From: Streptomyces natalensis ATCC 27448
GTDB taxonomy: Bacteria; Actinomycetota; Actinomycetes; Streptomycetales; Streptomycetaceae
NCBI RefSeq assembly: GCF_000935125.1
Contig: NZ_JRKI01000018.1
Coordinates: 186,001-250,000, forward strand
Reading direction: 5' to 3'
Length of the DNA: 64,000 bases
Part shown: positions 26,081 to 34,600 of the stretch, one piece after another
Position numbering within the stretch: the first letter of the stretch is position 1
How the letters are laid out: each line of letters starts with the position of its first letter
Position numbers and translations under genes: made by a program
The notes under the pieces: model-generated
Databases searched by the model: none
Seen by the model: only the letters and a program-made list of their open reading frames with translations
What the model was told of the DNA's origin: nothing

Positions 26081-26746
26081 CTACACGGCCACAGCTCGCT
26101 CGCGGCTGCCCTCGGCTACGAGCGCGAAGGCGGCCCCCAGCACCACGCCGGTCATCACGCCGATGCCGTGGTTGTTCTCCATCAGGCACAGCACCACACC
26201 GGCGGCCGGCACGAGCACGGACAACAGCCGCAGCTGCCGTTGCCGACCTCTCAGCGCATAAGACGTCGCGAGAGCGCCGACCAGACCACAGATCCCCACC
26301 GAGTCACCCCCGCCGTGCACACTCCAGCCCACCGTGCTCACCACGTGCGCCGCCACGCCGGACAGAAGGAAGACCACCGGCATCCACACTGCACCCAGCC
26401 TGCGCTCGGCCACAGGCGCGACGACCGCGAGGGCGGCCAGGTTGAAAGCGAGCTGCCCCCAGCCCGACGTCTGCACCAGCAGTGCGGTTACCACCCGCCA
26501 CCACGGTCCGTGGGGAGCCCGCTCCAGATGGGGCATGACACCGGGGACGACGGTCTGCACCACGGCCATCGCTGTCATCACGCCCACCAGGACAGCGGCG
26601 GCCCTCGGCACCGGCCGCCGCCACAGCGCCGCGAGCAACCGGCCAGGGCCGACCTGCTGGTCCCCCAACTGGTCGATGACAAGCCGCGAACCGGGTACGA
26701 CGACAGCGACCGCGCAGCCGTACAGGACCAGAGTATGCATGTTCAT
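26081..26746 (-). CDS. rhomboid-family intramembrane protein
   Basis: A 221-residue membrane protein; the start at 26746 is the first of two close ATGs before the first hydrophobic segment. Six to seven hydrophobic stretches are seen. WWRVVTALLVQTSGWGQLAFNLAALAVV corresponds to the rhomboid L1/TM2 region (W-R, N). GGDSVGICGLVGALA has the catalytic-Ser neighbourhood (G-x-S-x-G rather than the usual GxSG), and ENNHGIGVMTGVVLGA has the partner His. Both dyad residues seem present, so activity is possible. It stands alone between direct repeats. Confidence 0.75.
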   Translation of the reverse strand: MNMHTLVLYGCAVAVVVPGSRLVIDQLGDQQVGPGRLLAALWRRPVPRAAAVLVGVMTAMAVVQTVVPGVMPHLERAPHGPWWRVVTALLVQTSGWGQLAFNLAALAVVAPVAERRLGAVWMPVVFLLSGVAAHVVSTVGWSVHGGGDSVGICGLVGALATSYALRGRQRQLRLLSVLVPAAGVVLCLMENNHGIGVMTGVVLGAAFALVAEGSRERAVAV

Positions 26747-26889
26747 GCCGCAATGGTGCCGCGCGCACTCTGCCGACCAACAGTGACCCCTGTGGTGGAA
26801 CAGCCATGACATATGTCCTACGTGGGCCGGCAACGGTGGAATCGACTCGCCGGGCAACAGCGGCCTGAGCCAGATGTTTGCGGATGGCG

Positions 26890-27012
26890 CTTCGTTCGCC
26901 GCTATCGGCCGCGGGCCCGCTCCTGACGCCGGATGCAGGCAGTCTTGGGCGAAGGCTGGAGGATCACGCGCGTCGGGGCGGAACCACCCAAGAATCTCTG
27001 ACCCAGGACACT
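26890..27012. repeat. imperfect ~125-bp direct repeat, right copy
   Basis: Begins CTTCGTTCGC and ends CAGGACACT; same orientation as 25905-26030. See that entry. Confidence 0.8.
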
Positions 27013-27099
27013 AGTGTTCTGCGCCTTAATTCCTGAGTGTTATTTCTGCTTGGTTGTGGAGTCATTGTCAATAACCGTGGATTGGGTGCGCCGGGGTCA

Positions 27100-27374
27100 T
27101 CGGGAACCACAAGCGAAACCGGCACTCCAACTTCATCGGGCGGACCTTTGGCGAGACCCACCGCCGCGTCAACTTCATCGGCCGCTTCCCCGGCGAGACC
27201 TCGTGCGTCTTTCTGGCCTTCACCGTCCTCGACCGCGCTGCGAGTGGCTGGCGCGGCTTCACCGCCCCCGCTGGCTCGAATCAACTTGCATATATGCGCG
27301 CCGACTTGCTGCGAGGCGCCGACGTGATCCACCTCGCACCCCGCACCCGCGTGTCCCTCACCCGGGCCGCGTAA
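27100..27374 (+). pseudogene. transposase C-terminal remnant (Mutator/IS256-like)
   Basis: One frame reads NFIGRFPGETSCVSLVFTVLDRAASGWRGFTAP... and ends at TAA. I associate the block GRFPGETSC-SLV-VLDRAS-GWRG with the C-terminus of Streptomyces Mutator-type transposases. An imperfect internal duplication (NFIGRTFGET then NFIGRFPGET) precedes it. No catalytic region is present. Family assignment is tentative. Confidence 0.4.
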
Positions 27375-27419
27375 CATCATGCACACGAAGCCAGCCCGTG
27401 ATTACCTTTACAACAGAAA

Positions 27420-27948
27420 ATGAATGCGCCCCGCCGCGTGCCGCGAGAGATGAGTCTTTACGGCCAACTGCATGTGGGGGAGTGCTGTTGCCGCACACGC
27501 TTTGGCACTGAGTTGGAGGCACTGGATATTGTCCGCACTGTGGTCCCTATAGTGTTAGCGATTGTCCTCATGGTAATCGGTGTGTTGCACTTCATCTGGG
27601 CGTTCTCCCCCTGGCCGTTCAAAGATGTAGTGACGTTTACCAAGACAATTGGTGGCACCGATGATGACGTGATGCCGCCGGCACCGAGCACCATTCTGGT
27701 GGGTCTGGCGCTGATCGGTGGCGCCGTGCTCACCCTCATGGTCAACGAGTCCATCCCGGGGATCGGCCCGGACTGGCTGCGGTTGGTGGGCATGTACGGC
27801 CTGGCGGTGGTTCTGCTCGCCCGTGGACTGGGCGGATACTTCATGAACTCCGGAGCCGCCAGCGAATTCCAGCGGTTGAACACTTTCCTGTACTCGCCGT
27901 TGTGCCGCCCTGAGCGGCATCGTCGCGGTAGCCGCGAGCAAGCGTTAG
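27420..27948 (+). pseudogene. DUF3995 membrane protein, frameshifted near its C-terminus
   Basis: ATG at 27420 (or 27450) opens a frame with IVRTVVPIVLAIVLMVIGVLHFIWAFSPWPF, then ILVGLALIGGAVLTLMV and LVGMYGLAVVLLARGLGGYF, the four-helix layout of DUF3995 proteins. After FLYSPLC the frame runs into unrelated sequence, but shifting by one base gives CALSGIVAVAASKR and a TAG at 27946-27948, as expected for the family. One extra C near 27904 explains the break. It is either a recent pseudogene or a sequencing error. Confidence 0.65.
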
Positions 27949-28200
27949 CTTCCCGCCTTATGAAGCGGGAAGCCCCTGGCGGTGTCGGTGGTTGTGACTT
28001 TGGCCAGGTAGTCGGCGAGGGAATTGAGGATCTCGTCGGCGGTTTTCGTCCAGGTGAAGGGCTGCGGTTCCTCGTTCCAGGTGTCGATCCACGCGGTGAT
28101 GTCGTCTTCCAGGGCCTTCACGGAGGTGTGGACGCCGCGGCGGATGAGTTTGTCGGTCAGCAGGCCGAACCACCGCTCGACCTGGTTCGGCCTCGCCCAC
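27945..28200 (-). pseudogene. IS630-family transposase C-terminal fragment
   Basis: The translation NQVERWFGLLTDKLIRRGVHTSVKALEDDI, then DTWNEEPQPFTWTKTADEIL, matches the C-terminus of IS630 transposases, including the last catalytic-site Glu in NQVERW. Upstream the sequence switches abruptly (near 28197) to a different gene remnant on the other strand. Confidence 0.8.
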
Positions 28201-28575
28201 AACGGCGACCGGCGCGAAGCCCTGCGCTCCCTCGGCCGCGCTGAAGACGCCCTGGCAAGGCCGACATAACCGATCCGCAGCCGTCCTGGATCGCCTTCTA
28301 TGGCCCGGCTGAGCTGCACTCCCTCACAGCGATCGTCCAAGACGTCGCCGGATACCCCGCCGAGGCCGAGGCCGCCTCGTACCGGGCACTCTCCGCGTTC
28401 CCTGCCTCCTACCGCCGCAACCGCGCGAACACCACCGCACGCCTCGCCCTCGCGCAGCTCCACCAAGGCGACGCAGAGCAGGCATGCGCCACCAGTGGCG
28501 ACGTTTCGCGATCATGGATGGCGACCCGCTCCCCGGCCGCATGCGCCAACTGATCGGCGACTTTCAGCGCGACCA
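28197..28575 (+). pseudogene. TPR-type transcriptional regulator remnant
   Basis: Pieces in two or three frames spell the C-terminus of an XRE/TPR regulator: HNGDRREALRSLGRAEDALA, then (after a shift near 28258) DPQPSWIAFYGPAELHSLTAIV, YRALSAFPASYRRNRANTTAR and LALAQLHQGDAEQACATSGDV, then PLPGRMRQLIGDFQRD. It lacks the HTH and is joined on the left to the IS630 fragment and on the right to an unrelated coding fragment. Confidence 0.6.
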
Positions 28576-29038
28576 GACCGAGGCCACCGGCATCACCGTT
28601 GGTGTCACCACCGGGGTGGAAGCCGGCGCCAGCTTCATGGGTATGGGCGCCTCCGCCAGCCTGGAGACCTCGATCAGTACCTCCATTGAACTGGGCTACA
28701 CGCGCCGGTACAGCGTGCAGACCTTCCGGAATCGCATCGTCGCCGTCACCTACAACGTGCCCACGAACCACGCTGGCGCCTTGTGGTCCGACACTCACGA
28801 ACTGCTGCCTATCCGTGGCAACAGCACCCTGGTCAGCCGCTCCAGCGTGCTGCTGCACAGCGGCTCTTACACCGGCCGCACCCACCCTCACACCCCCGAC
28901 ACGCCGCCCACCGTCGACCCCGTCCCCACCAGCGAGCAGATCGAAGCTGCCAAGGAGCAGGGCATCAGCCAGGAGCAGCTGGTGAAGGAACTGGCGAAGA
29001 TCGACGCCGCCAGCTTCGTGACCGACGCCGGCAGCTGA
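28576..29038 (+). pseudogene. C-terminal fragment of a Gly/Ser/Thr-rich beta-strand protein
   Basis: The frame (open from 28484, through the regulator tail) reads GVTTGVEAGASFMGMGASAS, LETSISTSIELGYTRRYSVQ, RNRIVAVTYNVPTNHAGALW and an acidic helical tail. The alternating small/polar residues resemble the insertion strands of aerolysin/ETX-like beta-pore-forming proteins, but this is only a resemblance. The true N-terminus is missing. I cannot name a family. Confidence 0.35.
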
Positions 29039-29048
29039 AGCTCCTGTA

Positions 29049-29117
29049 GGCCCTGTTCTCGCATAGCTACGGCCAAGTGGCATCTGTGGCCGTCTGTAGC
29101 AATACGAGAACCGGGCC
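29049..29117. repeat. imperfect 22-bp inverted repeat, Tn3-end-like motif
   Basis: GGCCCTGTTCTCGCATAGCTAC at 29049-29070 and GTAGCAATACGAGAACCGGGCC at 29096-29117 form inverted arms matching at 19 of 22 positions. The same motif occurs near 47145-47178 and 59696-59718. The right arm overlaps the resolvase remnant's YENRA codons, so it may be coding-derived. Confidence 0.6.
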
Positions 29118-29270
29118 TACATCCGCGACAAGACCCTCGAAGGCCAGGAACCGCCCGCACCAACGGCAAGGCGATCGGCGGCAGGAAGGTCTCCAACGAC
29201 GACATGCTCGCCACCGCCGTACGCTTACGGGACGAGGAAGCCCTCTCCCTCCGCAGCTCGATCCGGCCGC
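29096..29270 (+). pseudogene. serine resolvase/recombinase C-terminal remnant
   Basis: YENRAYIRDKTLEGQE, then after a frameshift TNGKAIGGRKVSNDDMLATAVRL and RDEEALSLR. This matches the C-terminal part of Streptomyces serine recombinases (YIRDKTLEGHESAR.RGK.IGG..V.DD.ML..A..LRD...SLR). The catalytic N-terminal domain is absent. Confidence 0.6.
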
Positions 29271-29392
29271 AGCGAGCATCTGGAGCTGAGAGCGACGCGC
29301 GGGGGCGTCGAGCCGGTCGCGCCCTGACGCCATGTGATGCAGATCACCGGAGGTCGCGCACTTTAGGGGTACCGGAGGTGCACGGGGTATTT

Positions 29393-29542
29393 GTGAAGCG
29401 AAAAGCACTGGTCACGGGAAGTGTTCGGGTTGTCGCTGTGAGTCTACTGGCTGGTAGGGGATGCGGCGTGAGTGCTGCCGTTGCGGCCGACCTGAAATTC
29501 CTCCGAGGCGGCCTCCACGTTTGGCTACCCCCGGCCGGTTAG
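29393..29542 (+). pseudogene. lipoprotein/signal-peptide-like N-terminal fragment
   Basis: GTG opens a 49-codon frame, VKRKALVTGSVRVVAVSLLAG, with a Cys shortly after (GRGCGVSAAVAA). It looks like the start of a secreted or lipidated protein cut off after the signal region. Evidence is weak. Confidence 0.3.
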
Positions 29543-29639
29543 CTGTTCCCCGAGGGTAGCGAAGTCCTGCGGCACACAGTCCAGTTGAGGCCCCAGGGGG
29601 TGGGGGCGGGGCAGTGCCGACGAAGGGAAGGAAACACTC

Positions 29640-29921
29640 TTGTCCAATCTACTCACCGGCGCGCTGGTCATAGCCACCGCTGTGCGCGTCTTCGCCTCCG
29701 ACGCCGTGCGTCTGGCCAGGCTGGGGCTGGCGGCAGGCGTCCGGGTGGGGGCTGCCTCACTGGCTGACCACCGGCCCACCGACCACCCGCCCCACCGGCA
29801 CCTGGAATTGCTGCTGCCTCGCGCGACCGGCGAGGAGGAAGAGACATGGCCGAGAACGAGGCAAGGACACACTGGACGGCGCCGGCGCCAGACGTGCGCG
29901 AATCCCCGCGGATCCCGGTAG
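29640..29921 (+). CDS. possible small helical protein before the sigma-like gene
   Basis: A TTG start with GGAAGGAAA upstream opens NLLTGALVIATAVRVFASDAVRLARLGLAAGVRV, an amphipathic/hydrophobic helix. The last third overlaps the sigma-like gene in another frame and is probably not conserved. Family unknown. Confidence 0.25.
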   Translation: MSNLLTGALVIATAVRVFASDAVRLARLGLAAGVRVGAASLADHRPTDHPPHRHLELLLPRATGEEEETWPRTRQGHTGRRRRQTCANPRGSR

Positions 29922-31106
29922 CTTTCTGGGGTTTCCATGACCGCTTCAAGCGGGCCTACCGCAAGTACGCCGAACTCCACCTCGGCGACGAACGGCTCGC
30001 CGGACGGGTCGTCCACACCGTATTCCTCAGTCTCCTGCAGGGCTGGCCCCGCCTGATGGAAGAGGCCGGCCCCGCCGCCAGCGCCTGGGCCCATCTCAAA
30101 GAGACCGTCGACGACGTCCTCATCGCCCAGCGCCGGGACTCCGCCATGGCCGAGACGGCCGTCTTTCATCGGGTCGCCCGCGCAGTCCTGGAAGGCGCCC
30201 GGGACGAATTCGCCGCCATGGAAAGCAGCGTCGGACTGTATCCGGCAATCGCCCGCCTGCCAGGACGGCAGTTCGACGTCATGGTGCTGCACTACGTCCT
30301 CGACTGCAGCACCGCCAAAACCGCCGGCATCATGGGCATTACCGAAGCACGATGCCCACGTCTTCCCCGACGACGACCCCGACGGGGAAGAGGAAAGGGC
30401 ATCCCGCCGAAAGCTGGAGGAAGGCTTCACCGACGCGGTACGCCGCGGCTTTGCATGGGGCGGCTGCCCCCAGCCTGCTCCCCTCCTGCCCCCCTACGGA
30501 GGGCAGTCGGCGCCGACGTCTCGCCGCGAACGGGCAGCCCGCCAGTTGCGGGCCCTGTCCGCCTGGACCATCCGCGGCCCGCACGCTGCACAGCACATCA
30601 CCGGTCTCGCCACCACACACCAGATCGACCCCGACGGCGCCATGACCTTCGCCTGCCTGCTGTACCTGGCTGACCGCGATGAGCAGGCCGAGTTCCTGTG
30701 GCAGTTCGCCGCAGGCGCCGGCAAACCGGCCTCGGCCGAATGCCTGCACCTTCTCTACATCACCCGCGGCGAGCTGCGTCACGCCCGCCACTGGGCCTAC
30801 CAGGCTTCCGCTCTCGACGCCGGCGAATCCCGCCCCGGCCACAGCGCCCCCGACCCGAGATCCGAGCCCGCGCCCTTGAACTCCCTCATGTTCCTGCGTG
30901 CCCTGCGCATCCTGCGACGACCCGATGCCGCCATCACGGCCGAACGCTGGAACACCGAATGCTTCTATATCCAGGCCGGAACCCTCTCCGGGCCCCTGAC
31001 CGCGGCCGTCCAGAGCCTCACGGCCGAAGCCACTGCCGAGGCCGACGCTTTGCTGTGGCCAGACCTCGCACTCGCCGACCAACTCCACGAGTGCCGAGCG
31101 TCCTGA
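29846..31106 (+). pseudogene. sigma-factor-like HTH protein with frameshift and fused C-terminal region
   Basis: ATG at 29846 (GAGGAAGAG upstream) opens a sigma-70-like protein: RFKRAYRKYAELHLGDERLAGRVV and VFLSLLQGWPRLMEE (region 2-like), then LPGRQFDVMVLHYVLDCSTAKTAGIMGITEA (start of region 4). Near 30346 this frame degenerates. A +1 shift opens DAHVFPDDDPDGEEERASRR, then a ~250-codon stretch to 31106 with LRALSAWTIRGPHAAQHITGLA and QAEFLWQFAAGAG, and an acidic tail. The second stretch has no ATG/GTG upstream of 30546. The parsimonious reading is one ~420-codon gene broken by one base, though two overlapping genes are possible. The last ~25 codons are repeated at 62391-62466. Confidence 0.55.
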
Positions 31107-31558
31107 CCTGCACGAGCCGACGGACTCCCGTCGGGGCCCGCACCTCCTGGACGCCACCGACAACGGCCATGCCTGAGGCCGACTGGGTGCGAAGGTCAGG
31201 CAGAGCTGGCGGCCGGGGGTGGGCCTCGGAATGCTGGGAAACCACTCGTAGTCCCTGACGTTGCGGCAGACCCACATGATCCGCGACGCTCTACGATCCA
31301 GCGCCGGGACAGCACGGCCCCAGGCGGCCAGGCCGCCTCCTGCCGGTCCTGCCCGGCCGCAGCGCGGAGCGTCGTACGCCGGGCGGGTGATTGAGACTTA
31401 GCGCTTCAGATGGCCCCTCAGCGGTTGAGTTGGCCCGGCTGAGCGTCATGGTTGACCCCAGACAGGCGTGACGGCCGACACCCCGCGGGCCAACCCGGAG
31501 GCCCGACCACACCAATCTCCTTGACCTCAACTGGACTTTAGGTAGGAGCCTGGGAGGC
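31107..31558. other. intergenic stretch holding one copy of a 70-bp inverted repeat
   Basis: No recognisable gene. The only clear structure is the repeat at 31388-31457 (separate entry). TGGGAGG before 31559 is the ribosome-binding site of the next gene. Confidence 0.5.
31388..31457 (+). repeat. 70-bp repeat, inverted copy at 41943-42012
   Basis: The core GAGACTTAGCGCTTCAGATG followed by GCCCCTCAGCGGTTGAGTTG matches the reverse complement of 41943-42012 at about 61 of 70 positions by eye. The two copies face each other across ~10.5 kb. Confidence 0.75.
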
Positions 31559-32773
31559 ATGAACAACGACACCGCCGCTCCCCGTGGCTCCTTTCCTTCC
31601 CACACCGGGTTGACCGATCCGCAGCAAGCCGACGTCGGCCCACTGTCCGACGCCGCGCTCGATGAGCTTGCCGAGAGGATCGCCGCCGCGACAACGATCG
31701 TCGGCATCGGGGAGTCCACGCGATTCTCCCGGGAAACCTTCGGGGTACGGGACCAACTCTTCCGCAGGCTGGTCCAGCGACACGGGTTCCGGGCGCTGGC
31801 CATACAGGACAGCGTCAGCGTCGCCGCTGGCCTCAACAGGTACGTGCACGCAGGCGAAGGTGATGCCGCGTCCGCCCTCGACAGCGCCTGGCGTCCCTGG
31901 CGCACCGTCGAGATGGCCGCGGCATTGGAGTGGATCCGGGCGTTCAACCAGGAGCACCCGAACGACCCCATCCGGATCTTCGGCGTGAACCCCGTGCAGG
32001 CGCAACCCGAGGACTACGACGCCGTCCTGGATCACGTACGCGGATCGGCCCCGGAACGGCTGGCGGAGGTGGCGTCTCACCTGGCACCGATCCGGACAGC
32101 TCACCACACCGCGGAGCATGTGCAGCGCGCCCAGGGAATTCACCCGGGGCGCCCGTTCGCCGAGCATGCCCGCGACGCGCTCGCGCTGATCCGGTCGTTG
32201 CTCGACGCCGACCACGCCGACGGCATCCTGGCGCGGATGCGTATGATCGTCGACTTCCACGAACGCAGCGTCGCCGGGCAAGGGTTGTCCACGGACGATG
32301 TCGCCGTATGGGCTGGTGCCATCGGCGATTACCAGCGTCGGACCGGTCTGCGGGTGGTCTACTGGGATGGGATCGGTCACACTTCGGCAACCGCGGTGAC
32401 CAGCCCGCTGGCTCCCGAGCGTGGTCCCCAGCCCAGCGAAGGCAGTCTGCTGCGCAAGTGGTACGGCGCGCAGTACGTCTCCGTGGCGATCGGATTCCAT
32501 CACGGAGACCTCGGTGTCGCCGTGGTCCCGGAGCCGGCCGGAGATCTGATCGACGCGAGGCTCGGCGAGACGGATCTGCCCGCCCACTGGCTGGATCTGC
32601 GCCGCGAAGCGGTGCGTCGCCGATGGGACGGACCGGCGAAGGCGCGCGTTATCAGCGGCGTCTACGACCCGTCCCGCGACGCCGACGAGCACCTCGCCGT
32701 TGCTTCCCTTGCCGATGCATTCGACGTGCTCATCCACATCCACCGAGTGACCCCAGTGCGATGGTTGCCGTGA
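31559..32773 (+). CDS. erythromycin-esterase-family protein with altered first catalytic motif
   Basis: A 404-residue protein of the Ere family (PF05139), whose members EreA/EreB open macrolide lactones. Recognisable blocks are TIVGIGESTRFSRETFGVRDQLF, RALAIQDSVSVAAGLNRYV, VEMAAALEWIRAFNQ (normally E-W-(I/L)R-x-(N)), IRIFGVNP, and VVYWDGIGHTSAT, which keeps the second-site His. In active esterases the first motif reads G-E-x-x-H; here G-E-S-T-R puts Arg at the His position. The enzyme may be inactive on macrolides or have another role. It stands alone between repeats; ATG with TGGGAGG upstream. Confidence 0.8.
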   Translation: MNNDTAAPRGSFPSHTGLTDPQQADVGPLSDAALDELAERIAAATTIVGIGESTRFSRETFGVRDQLFRRLVQRHGFRALAIQDSVSVAAGLNRYVHAGEGDAASALDSAWRPWRTVEMAAALEWIRAFNQEHPNDPIRIFGVNPVQAQPEDYDAVLDHVRGSAPERLAEVASHLAPIRTAHHTAEHVQRAQGIHPGRPFAEHARDALALIRSLLDADHADGILARMRMIVDFHERSVAGQGLSTDDVAVWAGAIGDYQRRTGLRVVYWDGIGHTSATAVTSPLAPERGPQPSEGSLLRKWYGAQYVSVAIGFHHGDLGVAVVPEPAGDLIDARLGETDLPAHWLDLRREAVRRRWDGPAKARVISGVYDPSRDADEHLAVASLADAFDVLIHIHRVTPVRWLP

Positions 32774-32886
32774 GCAGCACCCCACTATCGACCCCGACCC
32801 CGACGCCGAGGTCGGCAGAAGGCATGGAGCGTGCACGTCCAGGCTCCATACTCTTTGCGTGTCGGTATGCCTGCCCACGATCATCA

Positions 32887-33198
32887 GAGTGCGGAACGTG
32901 AGCTCTTGGCCGTTTCGTAGTTGAGGTTGGGGAAGGATCGCTGGTCGCGGGCGGGGGACGGCCCTCACGCGCCGGGGCGGGCGAACAAGCCGGGTTCGGG
33001 TTCGAGGAGGATGCCCCGGCTGACCAGGCGCTTCAGCTTGGACCGGATGCCTTCGGTGTTCTTCGGGAGAATCGGCAGGTCGAGGGCCTGGCAGAGGTCG
33101 CGGGCGCGCATCGGTCGGCCCGTGTCGGCCAGGGCGGTGAGGATCTGCTGGTAGGCGGGGTGCTCCGGTATATCGGGGCGGTCCGGCTCGGCGGCGGG
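32887..33198 (-). mobile_element. truncated IS copy: right end of the 40433-41863 element, inverted
   Basis: The reverse complement of about 41553-41864, almost identical (one difference seen in the terminal 40 bp). It contains the terminal repeat AGAGTGCGGAACGTGAGCTC and the last two-thirds of the passenger gene (stop near 32969), cut at GCGGCGGG near 33198. No transposase remains. Confidence 0.85.
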
Positions 33199-33453
33199 GC
33201 GGTGGAGGGTTGCCGGCAGCGCTGGTCATCAGCGTGGCTATCGACACGGTTCAACCAATCTGCGCGGAACGCGCGATGCTGGGTTGAGGAGAGAGCGGGG
33301 CCGGCCCCGGTGCGTCCGATCCGGGCAGCGCGAACATCGCAGCCCGGTTTGCGCCGGGACAAGCCACCGGCGGCCAACGGAAATCTGACGTGTGATCAAG
33401 CGGCCGGTCCTGGGCACGCGGTGATCCAGCATGCCCAGGACCGGCGGGTGGGC

Positions 33454-34422
33454 TCAGCCCCCCTCGAAGGCGCGGCGCAGCACCGTGACGGCTTGGGTGA
33501 TCGCTGCCTCGGCGGCCTGGGTGCCGCGCAGGGCGTTGAGCATGACGAAGTCGTGGATGATGCCCTGGTAGCGGGTCGCGATGACCGGGACGCCGGCCTC
33601 GCGGAGCTTGTTGGCGTAGGCCTCGCCCTCGTCGCGCAGCACGTCGGCCTCCGCGGTGACGACCAGTGCCGGGGGCAGGTCCTTGAGTTCCTCGATGGTG
33701 GCGCGCAGCGGGCTGGCGGTGATCCGGGCGCGCTCGGCCGGGTCGGTGGTGTACTGGTCCCAGAACCACTGCATGGCGTCCCGGCGCAGGAAGTAGCCGG
33801 TGGCGAACTGCCGGTAGGAACCCGTGTCGAACGCCGCGTCGGTGACCGGGTAGAACAGGACTTGCTGAACCAGCGGGACGCCGCCGCGCTCCTTGGCCAT
33901 CAGCGTCAGCGCGATGGCCATGTTGCCGCCCACCGAGTCACCCGCGACGGCGATCCGGCCGGCGTCCAGGCCGTTGGTCGCGCCGTCGGTGACGATCCAT
34001 CGGGCGGTGGCGAAGACCTGCTCGACGGCCACCGGGTAGCGGGACTCCGGGGACAGGTCGTACTCCGGGAACACCACCGCCGCGCCGGCACCGACGGCCA
34101 GCTCGCCCACCAGGCGGTCGTGCGTGTGGGCGTTGCCGAACACCCAGCCCGCGCCGTGGACGTAGAGGATGACCGGCAGCGCGCCGGTGGCTCCGGCGGG
34201 ACGGACGATCCGGGTCCGCACCGACCCGGTCGGCCCGCCGGGCACGGTGACCCACTCCTCGTCGACCGCGGGCTTGGTGATCTCCCCGGACTGCACCTCG
34301 TGCACGGCCTTGCGGCCCTCCACCGGACCGAGGTCGAACAGGAACGGCGGCTCCGCCGTCGCCGCGGCGAACGCGGCGGCGGCCTGCTCCAGGACCGGCG
34401 CGGCCGGGATGTTGTCGGACAT
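33454..34422 (-). CDS. alpha/beta hydrolase of the HSL (hormone-sensitive lipase) family
   Basis: A 322-residue esterase; the start at 34422 has GAGGAGTC upstream. The oxyanion motif is ILYVHGAGWVFGN (HGGG variant), the nucleophile is in VAGDSVGGNMAIAL, and the acid/base residues are in TAEADVLRDEGEAYANKL and GIIHDFVMLN. Such enzymes hydrolyse short esters. It is divergent from the MarR-type gene with a 26-bp near-palindrome between them, so it is probably the regulated target. Confidence 0.9.
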   Translation of the reverse strand: MSDNIPAAPVLEQAAAAFAAATAEPPFLFDLGPVEGRKAVHEVQSGEITKPAVDEEWVTVPGGPTGSVRTRIVRPAGATGALPVILYVHGAGWVFGNAHTHDRLVGELAVGAGAAVVFPEYDLSPESRYPVAVEQVFATARWIVTDGATNGLDAGRIAVAGDSVGGNMAIALTLMAKERGGVPLVQQVLFYPVTDAAFDTGSYRQFATGYFLRRDAMQWFWDQYTTDPAERARITASPLRATIEELKDLPPALVVTAEADVLRDEGEAYANKLREAGVPVIATRYQGIIHDFVMLNALRGTQAAEAAITQAVTVLRRAFEGG

Positions 34423-34509
34423 GGCTGACTCCTCACACACAGAGATGATGTGACGCACTGCCAGATCGGCGGCCCGTGCGTGGCGCCGCCGAGAAAGAAA
34501 CCTATTGCA

Positions 34510-34535
34510 CGATTACATTGTGCACAATCTAATCG
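34510..34535. promoter_or_regulatory. 26-bp near-perfect palindrome, MarR-family operator
   Basis: CGATTA...TAATCG flank the perfect 12-bp palindrome ATTGTGCACAAT, with one mismatch pair. It lies in the divergent promoter region between the hydrolase (-) and MarR-type (+) genes. A/T-rich palindromes of this size are typical MarR/OhrR sites. Confidence 0.75.
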
Positions 34536-34600
34536 CCCACATTGAAACTGCCCGTTCGAGACCGTAGGCTCGACCAGTGGAATCACTGGAAGGGGTGCCG

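Noticed and set aside
33160..34428. 422-codon plus-strand frame opposite the HSL hydrolase
   Set aside because: Glycine/arginine-rich shadow; the minus strand carries HGAGW and GDSVGG motifs.
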